Below are positions 34,235 to 45,429 of a stretch of DNA of 64,000 bases, in pieces. The notes beneath the pieces are model-generated. The model searched no databases, was not told the DNA's origin, and saw nothing but the letters and a program-made list of their open reading frames with translations. The stretch is from Sulfuritalea sp. (GTDB taxonomy: Bacteria > Pseudomonadota > Gammaproteobacteria > Burkholderiales > Rhodocyclaceae), in contig JADJQA010000007.1 in NCBI GenBank assembly GCA_016712985.1, positions 1-64,000 on the forward strand, written 5' to 3'. The position numbers were made by a program, and so were the translations under genes. Within the stretch, counting starts at the first letter, position 1. Every line of letters begins with the position of its first letter.

Positions 34235-37223
34235 CGCCGATCAGCGTCAGCAGCGCGTGGACGCTGCCGAGCAGGTTGGGCGAAGGTGTCGCAAGGTTCG
34301 GCGCGGCGTCGCTGCCGACCCGGAACACGTCGTCCCCGCCCTGCCCGTCAATGGTGGTGTGGCCGTCGATGGACTGGACATAGATGACGTCGCTGCCGGC
34401 GCCGCTGGAAATGTTGGTCGCCCCGGTATGGGTCGAGAGGACGTGGAAGCTGTCGTCGCCGCTGCCCAGGTTGATATTCAGGACCTCGAGGTCGCGGTAG
34501 ACGATGCCGCCGGGCAGCGTGCGGCCGGCGATGACGGTTTCACGGGCCATGCCGAGACCGGTCAGGTGGTCGGCCGTGAGGAAGCCTTCGTCGTTCGCCG
34601 GGCTGTTGCCGTTGTAGACATTCAGGGTGTCGACCTGCACCGCCTCGTCCACCCGGGTGTTGAGGTTGACCGGACGGTAGAAGTACTGGTTGCCGGCGAT
34701 GGGCGTGTTGAACTTGCGGGTCTCGACGATCGAGACCTGGCCGACCGGGGTCACCTCGACCGTCGCGACGAAGGTCTGGCCGGCGAGATTGGCAATCACC
34801 ACCTGCGCACCAGCCGAGGTCGCCGTGAAGGTCACGATCCCGCCGCTGACGATGCCGCGGGCAAGCTCGCGCGCCACGTCGGCGAGCGTCTCGCCTGGCT
34901 TGACCACATACGAATGCGTGGTGGTGAAGGTCGAATCATCGAGCATGATGGTCCAGACCTCGCCGGCGAACAGCGTGGCGGCCTTCAGGGTCACCAGCGA
35001 CACGGCGGCCTTCGCGGCCGTGTCGGCCGCGTTCGCCAGGCTGAAGCCCGTCCCGAGGCGATTGACGACGAAGATCGTGGCCCCGTCGGCAATCGCGGTG
35101 TAGGCATCCGGCGCATTGACGTTGACGGCGGCGGCAAGCGCGCGGATCACGTCGGTGGCCAGGTCGGTGGCGCCGGTCGTGTAGGTGTATTGCGTGGCGA
35201 CGTCGCCCTCACGCAGCAGCAGCGTGTAGGTCTGCATCGCGCCCAGCGTGCCGGACGTCGCCAGCGTGGCCGCCGTGGTCGCCGATTGCAGGTTCACGCC
35301 CGAGGCGGCGAAACGCGCGTCCTTGTCATTGAAGACCGTCGGATTCGCCGCGGGCGCCACGCCGAAGCTCGGCGCGCCTGCGGGAACACGAGCGACGATC
35401 AGCAGCGTGCGGTCTTCGGCCGCCGCCGCGTGGCGCTCCTGGGCGGTCGCATTGAAGGGGCTATCGACGCCGGCGACGCTGACCGTGACAGTCCATGGCT
35501 CGCCGTCGACCAGCGTGCCGCCGACCAGCAGGGTGACCGAGGCGGCGGCCGTGGTCTCGGCATCGGAATAGCTGGCCGACGCGTTGGTCACGGATGCGGT
35601 GATGTCGCCGCCACCAACCTTCGCGATGGTCAGTTCGCGCCCGCTCGCTGTCGCGGTGTAGATGGTCCCGGAATTGATCGAAGCGGCCAGGGCGGCGGCG
35701 AGCCCCTCGAAGCTATTGACGAAGCTGACCCGCGCCGCCAGGGCTGTGGCGATGTCGGCGGTGGTCTCGCCCGTCTTCGCCTGGTACGAGTAGGTGATGC
35801 CGTCCACCGTCACGCCCCAGAACTCGTCCTTCACCGGAGCTCCGGCGAGGATCGCGCTCCAGGCGCCCGGCGCGGTGCTGTCCGCGACCAGGGTTTGGTT
35901 GCCGCTGGCGGCGCTGCCGGTGCGCTCGTCGGCCGGCGTGACGGTGATCGCGGCGCGGAAGATCCTCGTCGTGGTCTTGACCAGCACCAGACGATCTCCC
36001 TCGACCGAGGCCGCGTAACCGATGGCGGCCGCGTTGACGCGATCGGCAAGCGCCTGGGCGATGTCGATCAGCCGATCGAAGGCGGCTGCGTAGTAATGGA
36101 AGCTGCGGGCGTTGGCCGTGTCCGGCGTAAAGCTGTCCGCGTTGTCATCGTTGTCCGGCGTCAGCGTCACCGTCCACTTCTCGCCTACCACCGGCGTGCC
36201 CGCCAGCTTGATCGAGGCGCCACCGCCGGCGGCCGCGCTGACGTCGTAGAGATCCGCCGTGCTATCGACAGCGGGAATGAAACGCGAAGTGGTGGTGAAG
36301 GCGGCGAATCCGTTGCCGCTGCGCTGGACAATCACCAGCGCGGTACCGGAGGTGATCGCATGGAAATCGGTCAGTCCGTTGATCCTGGCCGCGAAGATGG
36401 TGGCCAGCGCTTGCGCGCTGTCGGCGACCACATCGACGCTGCCAACGAGGTACTTCTCGCCGATCGACAAGTCGAACTGGTTGCCCGCCACCGTCAGGCT
36501 CCAGATCTCGCGCGGCTGCGGCGTGCCGGTGAAGGTGACGGTGGTCGCGCCGACGGTGCTCGAAACCACGCTGGCAGGCGTCGCGGACGGCGCCGGCGAG
36601 ATGGTGAAAGGTGCTTTCCAGTTGGCGGCAGCCGAACCGACCGGCGCGACCACCGACGAAGCCTTCCAGGCGCTGCCGTCGCGGCTGACGATCGCCAGTT
36701 GCCTGCCCTCCGCCATCGCCGTCAGTTCCGCCGGCCCGCCGGCGTTGATCAGGCGTGCGAAGATGCGCGCGATGTTCTCCTGGGTATTGGCCGTAATCGG
36801 GTCAACGCTGAAATAGCTGGCACCCGCCGTCACTGCGAAACTCGGGTAAGCGTTGCCCGGACCGGCCAGCGTGATGGTCCAGACATCACCGGTGGTGACC
36901 GTGCTTTCGAACACTCCGATGAAGGCCGACGGCGTCGCGGCGTCGACCAGGTAGCCGCTCACCGGTTTGACGGTCAGTTGCGGCGTAAAGACCAGACCGC
37001 CCAGGTCGGTCACCAGCACCTTCCTGCCATCTACGGCGGCGGTGAAGCGCTCGAAGGCGACTTCCTTGACGATGGTCGGCGTGCCGCCCTGGTCGATTTC
37101 CACGGTCCACTCTTCGCCATGGACCGAGTTGGCGCCGGCGAACTGCAAGGTCGCGCTTGCAGCGGGCGTAGCGTCCCGATCGACGACGGTAGCAACGCCG
37201 TTCTTCAGCGTGGCCGTGATCAC
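33798..37223 (-). CDS. Giant protein fragment 10 (type B repeats followed by an RTX-derived module)
   Basis: The frame is open from about 37340. Residues 1 to ~830 contain about eight type B units (GTPQPREIWSLTVAGN, GTPVVGEKWTVTLTPD, GAPVKDEFWGVTVDGI). The helix in one unit reads YVVKPGETLADVARELARGI, strikingly LysM-like in wording. Residues ~860-1070 form an RTX-derived module (LGSGDDSFHVLSTHTGATNI, IDGQGGDDVFRVGSD, LIGGAGNDTLYVDDRAE) of the same kind as in fragments 4 and 16. Authentic reading ends at INADTW near 33994, where tgggcgc has one base too many for WRIVIDGQDG. Confidence 0.78.
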   Translation of the reverse strand: MITATLKNGVATVVDRDATPAASATLQFAGANSVHGEEWTVEIDQGGTPTIVKEVAFERFTAAVDGRKVLVTDLGGLVFTPQLTVKPVSGYLVDAATPSAFIGVFESTVTTGDVWTITLAGPGNAYPSFAVTAGASYFSVDPITANTQENIARIFARLINAGGPAELTAMAEGRQLAIVSRDGSAWKASSVVAPVGSAAANWKAPFTISPAPSATPASVVSSTVGATTVTFTGTPQPREIWSLTVAGNQFDLSIGEKYLVGSVDVVADSAQALATIFAARINGLTDFHAITSGTALVIVQRSGNGFAAFTTTSRFIPAVDSTADLYDVSAAAGGGASIKLAGTPVVGEKWTVTLTPDNDDNADSFTPDTANARSFHYYAAAFDRLIDIAQALADRVNAAAIGYAASVEGDRLVLVKTTTRIFRAAITVTPADERTGSAASGNQTLVADSTAPGAWSAILAGAPVKDEFWGVTVDGITYSYQAKTGETTADIATALAARVSFVNSFEGLAAALAASINSGTIYTATASGRELTIAKVGGGDITASVTNASASYSDAETTAAASVTLLVGGTLVDGEPWTVTVSVAGVDSPFNATAQERHAAAAEDRTLLIVARVPAGAPSFGVAPAANPTVFNDKDARFAASGVNLQSATTAATLATSGTLGAMQTYTLLLREGDVATQYTYTTGATDLATDVIRALAAAVNVNAPDAYTAIADGATIFVVNRLGTGFSLANAADTAAKAAVSLVTLKAATLFAGEVWTIMLDDSTFTTTHSYVVKPGETLADVARELARGIVSGGIVTFTATSAGAQVVIANLAGQTFVATVEVTPVGQVSIVETRKFNTPIAGNQYFYRPVNLNTRVDEAVQVDTLNVYNGNSPANDEGFLTADHLTGLGMARETVIAGRTLPGGIVYRDLEVLNINLGSGDDSFHVLSTHTGATNISSGAGSDVIYVQSIDGHTTIDGQGGDDVFRVGSDAAPNLATPSPNLLGSVHALLTLIGGAGNDTLYVDDRAETDASAGILNGSTITGLGMPSVSEVQTIFVQAAAGTYTLRIADKTIDSRTAAATLVELSGTPINADTWAHRDRRPGRPASLRGQGGQRWRAGDRDGNRERAGQGDQRQPRQRDPSLHGDRRRRHRRHRQCRR

Positions 37224-37337
37224 GCCGCCGCCGGTGCGGGTGATGACCAGGTCGGTGCCGCTGGCCTGGGCGTCGTAGCCGGCGCGCGCATCGATCGAGC
37301 GGGCAAGCCTGGCCCGCAGCCCTTCAAGAGAGTGTTA

Positions 37338-38270
37338 TCATCGACGAATGGCATCGGCCAGGGCCGTCGCAATCTTGTCGAGCGTGTTGGTCGTCGCATC
37401 GACGACGACCGCGTAGTCGCGACCGGCCAGCGTGACTGTCCACACCTCGCCGGCCAGCGGGCGGCCGAACAGGTCGACGCCCGCCTGCGTCGCGACCGCG
37501 GCGGCGCTCTGCGGGGTCGCCGGCTCGACGCTGACCTGCGCCGCGAACGTCGTACCGTCGCGATTGACGATGAACATCGACGCGCTGGTCAGCGTCGCGC
37601 CGGCAACGCCGGTCGCGGTGAAAGCGGCGGCGTTGCCGTCGTCATTGACCTGGCCGGCGAGGTTCTCGGCGATCGCGGCGAGCGACGAGGTCGCGGGACC
37701 GGCGACCAGCGAATAGGTGCGGCCCGCCAGCTCCAGCTTCCAGGTTTCGCCGGCGACCGGCTTGCCGGTGAGCGTCACCGTCGCGGTCCGCGCCGTCGCC
37801 GGGTCGATCGCGGCCGCACCGGCCGCCTCCACTGCGAGGCTGGCTTCGAAGCCGACGCTGCCGCTGCGGAAGATCAACAGGCTGGCGGAACCGGCTGCGG
37901 CGGTATAGGGGCTCGCACTGTCGGCATTCAGCGTCGCGGCCAGGCCGTCGAGCACCGCCTGCAGCGTGGTTCCGGTCGCCTTGACGGTAAAGCTGTAGCG
38001 GTTGACCGTGCTGCCCGCGCTCAGCTTGAGTACCCAGGTCTCGGAGGCGGCGACCGTCGAACTGGTCACATTCATGCTCACCGGCGTCGCCAGGGATTCG
38101 CTCGCGCTACCGACCGCAGCCTGGCTGAAGGACGGGCTCGCAACGAAAGCAATGCCGTCGCGGTTGACAATGTAGAGGTCGGCGCCGTTGGCTGCCGCGG
38201 TGAATGCCGCCGCATCCGGATCGCTGGAGTTGTTGATCAGCGCGGCCAGCGCAGCGGCGATTTCAGCCAC
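37338..38270 (-). CDS. Giant protein fragment 9 (about three type B repeats)
   Basis: 310 residues with three clean type B units: VAASETWVLKLSAGS, GKPVAGETWKLELAGRTYS and GRPLAGEVWTVTLAGRDYA. Each is followed by the helix (LAAIAENLAGQVND) and the VNRDGTTFAAQVSVEP strands. The fragment ends LADAIRR-TGA where a new unit should give LADAIN; reading resumes as EGLRARLARSIDARAGY in the frame of fragment 10. A single-base shift between 37350 and 37335 accounts for it. Confidence 0.75.
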   Translation of the reverse strand: MAEIAAALAALINNSSDPDAAAFTAAANGADLYIVNRDGIAFVASPSFSQAAVGSASESLATPVSMNVTSSTVAASETWVLKLSAGSTVNRYSFTVKATGTTLQAVLDGLAATLNADSASPYTAAAGSASLLIFRSGSVGFEASLAVEAAGAAAIDPATARTATVTLTGKPVAGETWKLELAGRTYSLVAGPATSSLAAIAENLAGQVNDDGNAAAFTATGVAGATLTSASMFIVNRDGTTFAAQVSVEPATPQSAAAVATQAGVDLFGRPLAGEVWTVTLAGRDYAVVVDATTNTLDKIATALADAIRR

Positions 38271-40801
38271 GGTCGGCGGGCCTGCTCCTTCGTCGCCGGG
38301 TCGCCGTCGGTGTCGACCAGGGCGACGGTGTAGCGTACCGACACGTCCGCGGCCCCGATGCTCAGCACCACGCTGAACTGGTCGCCAACGCGCAACGCAG
38401 CACCCGCCGGCACTGCCACTGACGCGCGCGCGGCGGTGACGGCGGTGGCCGGCAGCGGCGGCGCCACGACCTTGAATGCCCCGGCCGGTGCCACCGAATA
38501 AGTTGCCGCCAGCGCGGTGCCGGAACGGTTGACGATGAATACCTGCGCGCCCTCGGCCACCGCCGTGATCTCCGCCTGCGCCTGGGCGTTGATGGCCGCG
38601 GCGAGGCTGACGGCGATCTCGCTCAGGTTCGGCAAACGCAGCCCGATGGTCGCCGGGTTGCCGTCGGCGTCGACCAGGGCAACGGCGTAGCTGGCGGTCA
38701 GGGTCGGCCCGGCGCCGACGACTATCGCCACCCTCCAGGTTTCACCCTCGACCGCGCTGCCGCCGAGGATCAGGGTGTTGGCACTGGTGGTCGGCACGCC
38801 GTTGCCAGCGACGATATCGCGCGCGGCGGGATGGACCACCTTGGTCATCGAGAACGTCGGAGTGAAGGCGCCGCCGCCGCGCTTGACGATGACCAGCAGG
38901 CTGCCGTCGCCGATCGCGGAGAACTCGGCCAACTGTGCCAGGCTGCTGTCGTTGATGTTCTTGGCCAGCGCCTTCGCCACCGCCTCGCGCCCTTCGCCGG
39001 TGCCGACGGTGTGGATGATGGTGGCGCCGTTCAGGTCGACACGGTAGGCGTCGCCGGTCACCGGCGCGCCGCTCAGCGTGGCGAAGGCCGAAGTCGCGGT
39101 CGTGAACGCGGCGCCCCAGGTGGCGCCGGAGGTGGCCAGGGGGGTGAAGCTGGAGGCCAGCGTGGCGCCAGCCGGCCCGGCGATGATCAGCCGCGCGCCT
39201 TCGGCGGTGGCGCCGAAGCCGTCCGCCCCTGTCGTGATGGCCTGTGCCAGCGCCTGGGCAAGCTCGGTCAGAGTGTCGGCCACGACCTCGCCGTTGCCGA
39301 GGTTGAGCTTGGTGCCGACCGTGATCGAGAAGCTGTTGCTGGTGCTGCTAACGAGGGTTACGGTCCACCTGTCGCCGGTGACCGGTGTGCCGGTGAGGTC
39401 GAGCATGAACGCCGTCGCCGGTGCGGCGGGAGCCGGCGTAAAGCTGGGCTGCGGGGCGACCGAAAGCGCGCTCGTGAAGGTGGCGCCGGTCTGGTTGAAG
39501 ATAGCCAGGCTCTCGCCCTTGGCCACCGCTACGAAACTCGCCAGCCCGACGTTGCCACGAATGCCTGCGGCAAGCGCCTCGGCGATCTCGGCAAGGGTAT
39601 CCACGACGACCGAATTGATCGTCGAACCGACGAGCACATCGACCTTCGTCGCGTTGACCGTCACCGACCAGGTCTCGCCCGTGCGCGGCGCACCGGTCAG
39701 GTCGTGGGTGCGCACATGCACCGCCGTGCCCGAGACCACCGGTGTGGCTGGCGTGAGCACGGGGACGGCCGCGACGCTTGCGCTGGTGGCAAAGCTGCCG
39801 GGGGTCCGCTTGACGATCAGCAGGGTCTTGCCCTCGACCACGGCGGTGAAGTCCGCCGTCAGGTTCGCATTGCCATTGATCCAGGACGCGAATCCGCCGG
39901 CCAGCAATTCCTTGGTGCCGTAGGTCGAATCCACCGTCAGGGTCTTCACCTCGCCGTTGACCGTCAGCGTCCAGGCTTCGCCGGTGACCAGCGGGCCATC
40001 AATCCAGCTTTCGCCGGTATCGCGGGTGCCGCCGAAGCCCACCTTGGTCGTCGTCGCGATCAGGGCGTCGGTGGTCGCGAAGTTGCCGATCGTGAAAGCG
40101 ATTCCGACGGCATTGACGATCACCACCTGGGCGCCGTCCGAGGTGGCGACGAACTTCGCCGCGCGCAGCGTGGCGTCGTCGTTGATCGCCTTGGCAAGAC
40201 CCGCCGCGACCTCGGCGGCGGTTTTCGCGCCGGTGGCGGTGTAGGGAAGCGTCGTCGCCAGCGGCGTCGAGCCCGCGCCGGTAATCATCACCAGCGTCGC
40301 CGTCGCTCCGTTGGCGAGGCCGGCGTTGATCGCCACCACCACCGAGGTCGCGGTCGTCGTGTCGACGTTGGCGCCGGACACGCGCGTGATCTGGAACGCG
40401 GTGGCGAAGGCAGTGCCGTCGCGGTTGACCACTACCAGGTCCGCGCCCTCGGCGGCGGCGACGAACTTCGCGGCCTGCGGCCTGGTGTCGGCGTTGATCA
40501 CCCCGGCCAGGCGCGTCGCGATGCCCGCCACAGACTCGCCGGCAAGCGCCGTGACGCTGAACGCGATGCCACCGAGCGAGACCGTCCAGGCCTCGCCCTC
40601 GGCCGGCGTGCCGCTGAGCTTGACGATCGCGGTGGTCGCGGCGTCCTCGCCGAAGGGCGCAACCTGGCTTGCGAAGGCTGCCTGGAACCCGCCCGCGGTG
40701 CGCCGCACCAGGATGATCTCGGTGCCTTGCGCAATCGCGGTGAAATCCTCGCCGAGGCTGCTCGTCGGCGATAACGGGGTTGCTGCCCTCGTCGGTATCA
40801 A
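38237..40801 (-). CDS. Giant protein fragment 8 (about eight type B repeats)
   Basis: 854 residues, wholly type B. Units begin GTPAEGEAWTVSLGG, GPLVTGEAWTLTVNG, GAPRTGETWSVTVNA, GTPVTGDRWTVTLVS, GAPVTGDAYRVDLNG and GSAVEGETWRVAIVV. Several carry an insert with VALVDADGNPATIGLRLPN between the first hairpin and the helix, found also in fragments 7 and 11; it may be an insertion typical of one subfamily of the repeat. At about 38275 one base is missing from gcccgccgacc (minus), so the frame runs out as EQARRPWLK instead of EQARPPTVAEIAAALA. Confidence 0.77.
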   Translation of the reverse strand: MIPTRAATPLSPTSSLGEDFTAIAQGTEIILVRRTAGGFQAAFASQVAPFGEDAATTAIVKLSGTPAEGEAWTVSLGGIAFSVTALAGESVAGIATRLAGVINADTRPQAAKFVAAAEGADLVVVNRDGTAFATAFQITRVSGANVDTTTATSVVVAINAGLANGATATLVMITGAGSTPLATTLPYTATGAKTAAEVAAGLAKAINDDATLRAAKFVATSDGAQVVIVNAVGIAFTIGNFATTDALIATTTKVGFGGTRDTGESWIDGPLVTGEAWTLTVNGEVKTLTVDSTYGTKELLAGGFASWINGNANLTADFTAVVEGKTLLIVKRTPGSFATSASVAAVPVLTPATPVVSGTAVHVRTHDLTGAPRTGETWSVTVNATKVDVLVGSTINSVVVDTLAEIAEALAAGIRGNVGLASFVAVAKGESLAIFNQTGATFTSALSVAPQPSFTPAPAAPATAFMLDLTGTPVTGDRWTVTLVSSTSNSFSITVGTKLNLGNGEVVADTLTELAQALAQAITTGADGFGATAEGARLIIAGPAGATLASSFTPLATSGATWGAAFTTATSAFATLSGAPVTGDAYRVDLNGATIIHTVGTGEGREAVAKALAKNINDSSLAQLAEFSAIGDGSLLVIVKRGGGAFTPTFSMTKVVHPAARDIVAGNGVPTTSANTLILGGSAVEGETWRVAIVVGAGPTLTASYAVALVDADGNPATIGLRLPNLSEIAVSLAAAINAQAQAEITAVAEGAQVFIVNRSGTALAATYSVAPAGAFKVVAPPLPATAVTAARASVAVPAGAALRVGDQFSVVLSIGAADVSVRYTVALVDTDGDPATKEQARRPWLKSPLRWPR

Positions 40802-43800
40802 TGACCAGCAAGTCGGCCAGCGTGAAGCGATGGCCCGCGCGGTTCAGCACCAGCAGCGTCGCGCCGTCGCTCGCTGCGGTGTAGTCGGCCGGCGCCCGTG
40901 CGTTGATGGCCGCGGCCAGGTGCGCCGCGGCGGCAGCGGCCGACTCGACGATGCCATCGGTGGCTGTCACCGTGTAGGAGATCACGCTGGAGAGGTCGTT
41001 ACCGACCAGCGTCACGGTCAGGGTCTGGCCGGCGACGAGCGCCTGCGGCAGGGTTGCGACGCGCGCCACCGGTGTCGCCGCACCCTGCGCCAGCTTGCCG
41101 GCCGGCCGCACAGCGAAACTCGCGCTGAACGCCGTGCCGCTGCGTTCCACCACCACGACTTGCGAGCCGACGGCCAGCGCGGTGATGCCGGACTGCGCAT
41201 CCGCGTTGATGGCCGCCGCCAGGCTCGCGGCTACCTCGTTGAGGGTTTGCGGGGTTCTGGCGGTGGCCGGCTGGCCGTCGTGATCGACCCGCGTTACCAC
41301 GTACTCGACCGCAGCGCTCGACGCCGCGACGGTGATCGAGGCCGCCCAGACCTCGCCGGTGACCGGTGTGCCGGAAAGCGTGCGGCCCTGTGCGGATGCC
41401 GCCCGTGCGGTCATCGTTCCCGCGCTATTTCCAGAAGGCGCGGTCACGGTCGTGGTCAGGCTGAACGCCGCGCCGTCGGTATTGGCAATGACCAGCGCGG
41501 TGCCGTCGCCCACGGCGCGGAAGCCCGCCAGTTGGGCGTCGTTGAACGCCTTGGCCAGTGCGCGGGCAACGCTGGCGCGGGTGTCGGCGGCACTGGCGAC
41601 AAGGGCGAAGTTCGCGTTGCCCAGGCGTACTGCCCAGGTCTCGCCCGCGACCACCGTGCCGCCCAGGTCGATCGCCCAGGCGGTGGCGGTGGTAGCGGCG
41701 CCGACGCTGCCGCTCGACGGCGTGACAGGTGTCAATGCGCCAGTCACCGAGAAGCCGAGCAGTCGGTTGGCCAGCAGCAGCGGCGCACCTTCGCTGGTAG
41801 CGACGAACGCCGCCTTGACCTTGTCCGCGAACGCCGCGTGCGCCTGTGCCGCGGCAGCCTTCGACGTGTTCGCGCTTTCCTGGACCGCGGCGGCGAGCTT
41901 GGCGGCGATGACCTCGAGCGACTCGACCGTGTAGGCGTAGGTCACGCCGCCGATGGTGACGCTCCAGGTCTCGCCGATCGCCGCGCTGTTGCCCGCGCTG
42001 TTGGCCAGGGTCAGGCGCGTGACGGTCGGGGACACCACGGAACGGCTGAAGCTGCCGGTGGTTTCGGCCGATGGCGTGATCCGGGTGCCGGTGGCGAAGT
42101 TCGGCGCGGCCGCGTTTTCGATGACCAGGGTGTTGCCGCTGCGGCTGGCGCTGAAGCCGCTGCCGGCAGCATTGATCTTCGCCGCCAGGCCATCGGCCAC
42201 TTCGGACAGCGCAACGGTGGCGCGGACCACGTAGTCCTGCCTGGCCGTGACCGGCGCGCCGCTGTTGTCGAAGCTGACGCTGACCGACCAGGTGTCGCCG
42301 GCCACGGGCGTGCCGGAGAACTGGATGTTCTGCGCGTAGGTCAGCACCGGATCCGGCGTCAGCGGCGTCGCCTTCGGGCTGATCGCGAAGGTGGTCGCGA
42401 GCGTGTTGCCGGCGGTATTGACGACGACCAGCGCGACACCGGCGGCCTGCGCGCCGAGGTTGCCGGCCGGGTCGGCGTTGACGGCGTCGGCCAGTGCCGC
42501 ACTGATCGTTTCCAGCGTGTCGCCGGCCAGCACCAGGTGGCTGAACTGCTTGACGATGCCGGCGATGTCCAGCGACACGGTCCAGGTGGTGCCGGCCTCG
42601 GGGGCGCCGCTCAATATCAGCGTGCTGGTGGCTTCCGAGGGCCACGGCGCCGCGAAGGTCACGGTGTAGCCCGACACCACCGGCAGGAATGCGGAATCGA
42701 TTCGGTCGGCCAGGCGGGATGTCAGGTCGGCGATGCTCCCGCCTTGCGTCGCGTAGCTGACGGTCGAGCTGCCAAGCGTAAGGCTCCAGAGGCCGGTCGG
42801 CTTGCCGGTCGGACCCTTCGGCAACACCTCGAAGGCGGCGACGGTCCATTTCGCGCCGAAAATCTTCGTGAAATCCTGCTCCGGTGTGCCGCTGACCACT
42901 GCGGCGCCGTTTCCGCCGGAAATGACCACGCTGGTGCGGAACGCCACTTCATTGCCGCTGCTGTCCCTGGCGGTGATCCGGATCTTGGCATTGCCGAGAA
43001 TGTCCACCTGCGCTTCGGCGCTGAAGGTGACGTTGCCGATCTTCAGGCCGTTCAGCCCGGCTATCGCGGCACCGTCGCCGTCGGCCCACTGCCTGACGAT
43101 CTTGGAGAGCGCGCGGCCGGCCGAGGTCACGCTGTAGGCAAAGCGCCTCCTGCGTCCCATCAGGTCGATGCTGAGCGTCCAGGTTCCCGCCGGCTGGCCG
43201 CGCCGCAGCAGGCCGACGACGGATTCCAGCCACTTCAGGTCGGCCTTGGCGGCATAGGGCGTCGCCGGGTTGCTGTGGATCGCCTGCTCCGGCGTGCCGC
43301 TGAAGCGGACATCGGCGGCCGTCGGGCTTTGCCCGTCGATCTGGAGACTCACCGCAAATGCATCGTCCCGACTCACGGAGAGGATTTCCTTGGACACCGC
43401 GAGCACGTCCAGGTTGTGGTCGATCGCCGGGCCGTCGAGGAAGGTGACTTCGAACGGGAAGCTGTTCATGCGCGGGTCGAAGCCGGGGCGTTCGCCGTAG
43501 ATCGCGTTGAAGTGGAACGCCTCGTGGTCGGTCATCACGCCGTTGCCGTTGTTGTCGACCGTGACGGTGCCGACCGAGCCATCGGCCTGCGGGTCGTTGG
43601 TCTCCTCCGGCAGCCGGAACGGGTTGTTCAGGAAGCGCTCTTCGCCGGCCAGCGAACCACCCACCACGGTCAGCGGGCCGCGAATGGCGTTCACGCGCTC
43701 TTCGAACGCCGGGAACACCAGCGCATCGCCGCCGTCGACGACCGCGTCGTCGATCGCCATCACCGAGACGGTCCGCGTCGTGGACCAGTTGTCCCTGGTA

Positions 43801-45429
43801 AACAGCAGTTGCGGAACGATCGCGGCCGTGGCGAAACTGCGCAGGACAGTGGCGGGATTCGCCGCGGCCGCCAGGCCGACCAGGACCTGCGCGTCGAGAT
43901 CCCTGGTCTGCTCGGCGGCAGCATTGCCCAGGGTGATGACCCGGCCGCGGACCAGAACGTCGTACAGCGGATAGCCGCTGGAATCCTTCAGCAGGTTCAC
44001 CTGCCGGCCCAGGTCTGCCGCGATGTCGGACAGCGTGTCGCCGAACTTCGTCGTGTACTGCGCGACGTTCGCGAACGACGGGGTCGCCTGCGAAACGTCC
44101 TTCAACTGCAAGGTCCAGACCTCGCCGGCCGTCACCGTGCCCTTCATTTCCACCGCGACCGACACGAACTTGTTCGGATTGACGTCGGTGGTCTTGGTGC
44201 GATTGATCATGACGTCGCCGAAGCCAAGCGCCTGCGGCCGTACCTTGGGTGCCGCGGTATTGGCCGCGTCCGTGGCGATGCCGATCGCGAACTCGGTGTA
44301 GAACGCGGCGCCCGTGGTGGTGGTGGTAATCAGGATCTGCGGGGCCTGGACACCCACCGCGCCACGGTTGACTCCGCCCACTGCGAGGGCCGCACCGAAG
44401 CTGGCGGTCCCGAGCGGATCGAGGATCAGCAGCGTGTCGCCATCGGCCGTGGCCTTGTAGTCTCCGGGCAGATTGGCGACCGCATTGATAGCATCGGCCA
44501 AGGCCCTGGCGACATCCGACAGGGTGTTACCGGCGACCGGGTTGTAGCTGAACGGTGTCGCCACGCCATCGAGGGTCAAGGCCCAGGCAGCGCCCTGCGC
44601 CACCGCGCCGGTGAACTTGACGGCGAGTCCGGGGGTCATCACCGCGGTGTAATCGATCGTCCCGGCCAGGTTCGTGATCTGGCTGGCAAGCAAGGCCGCC
44701 ACCTGAGTCAGGCTCTGGCTGGTGACCTTCTCGTAGACGAGCTTGCTGCCGGTCGCTTCCAGATCGCCCAACTCGCCGCTGCTCGATGTCCCGCTGATGG
44801 TGCTGTCGCCCAGCTTCTGGAACGCGTTATCGAGGAACGCATCGACACCGAGCGTCGGAGTCACTCTGAACCCTGCTTCCTTGTCGGTGCCGGTCAGGGC
44901 GACGATCCAGTACTCGCCCGCCGTCGGTGTGCCTCCCAACTGGACCAGGGTCCGGTCAGTGGCGACGCGAACCTGTTTGGCCTTGTTCTCGCCGTAAGCC
45001 GCATCGGGATTGAAGGCCTCGTCAGCATTGTAGGTGCGGGTCTCGGTCGGGACGACGTTGATGATGACGTCGGCGCTGGGCCGCGTCGTCAGCACGACCT
45101 GCCAGGCATCGGTGATCGGCGCCGTGTCGAGGAACCCCGGGTAGTACGGGTTGCCCGGCTTGGCGGACTCAACCGACAGACGCGCGGTGATGTCATAGCG
45201 GCTGTCGTTGCCGGGAACCGTCCAGGAATCGAACTGGTCGGTGGACAGGTAAAAGGCCTGCGAGCGCGGGTCGTAGTCCTTGATGATCCCGGCCTGACCG
45301 GCGCCGGCGCCCTCGACGATCTGCAGGGTCTTGTTCTTCAGGTCGAGCGCGGAAGCGTTGGTGGCGTGGCCCTGCGCCGAGATGATCAGGTTGTAGTCGA
45401 GGCCCGCGGCAACATAGGGCAGGATTGTC
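39999..45429 (-). CDS. Giant protein fragment 7 (type B repeats, Calx-beta-like module, acidic loop)
   Basis: The frame is open from the break near 45430, upstream of its first ATG at 45095. It opens with WQVVLTTRPSADVIINVVP, the first half of a Calx-beta-like module; the partner FTRDNWSTTRTVSVMAIDD comes later at about 43.8 kb. An EF-hand-like stretch, VDNNGNGVMTDHEAF (about 43524-43566), lies beside a rare type of sequence around EERFLNNPFRLPEETND. About eleven type B units surround it (GGTPTAGEYWIVALTG, GTVTAGEVWTLQLKD, GTPVAGDTWSVSVSF). Authentic reading ends between 40790 and 40750, and the last ~250 residues of the open frame are a shifted reading of fragment 8. Confidence 0.8.

Noticed and set aside
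34860..34920. A LysM domain (YVVKPGETLADVARELARGI)
   Set aside because: The wording fits LysM, but the surrounding strands belong to the type B repeat, which occurs many times without a good LysM match. Kept only as a similarity.
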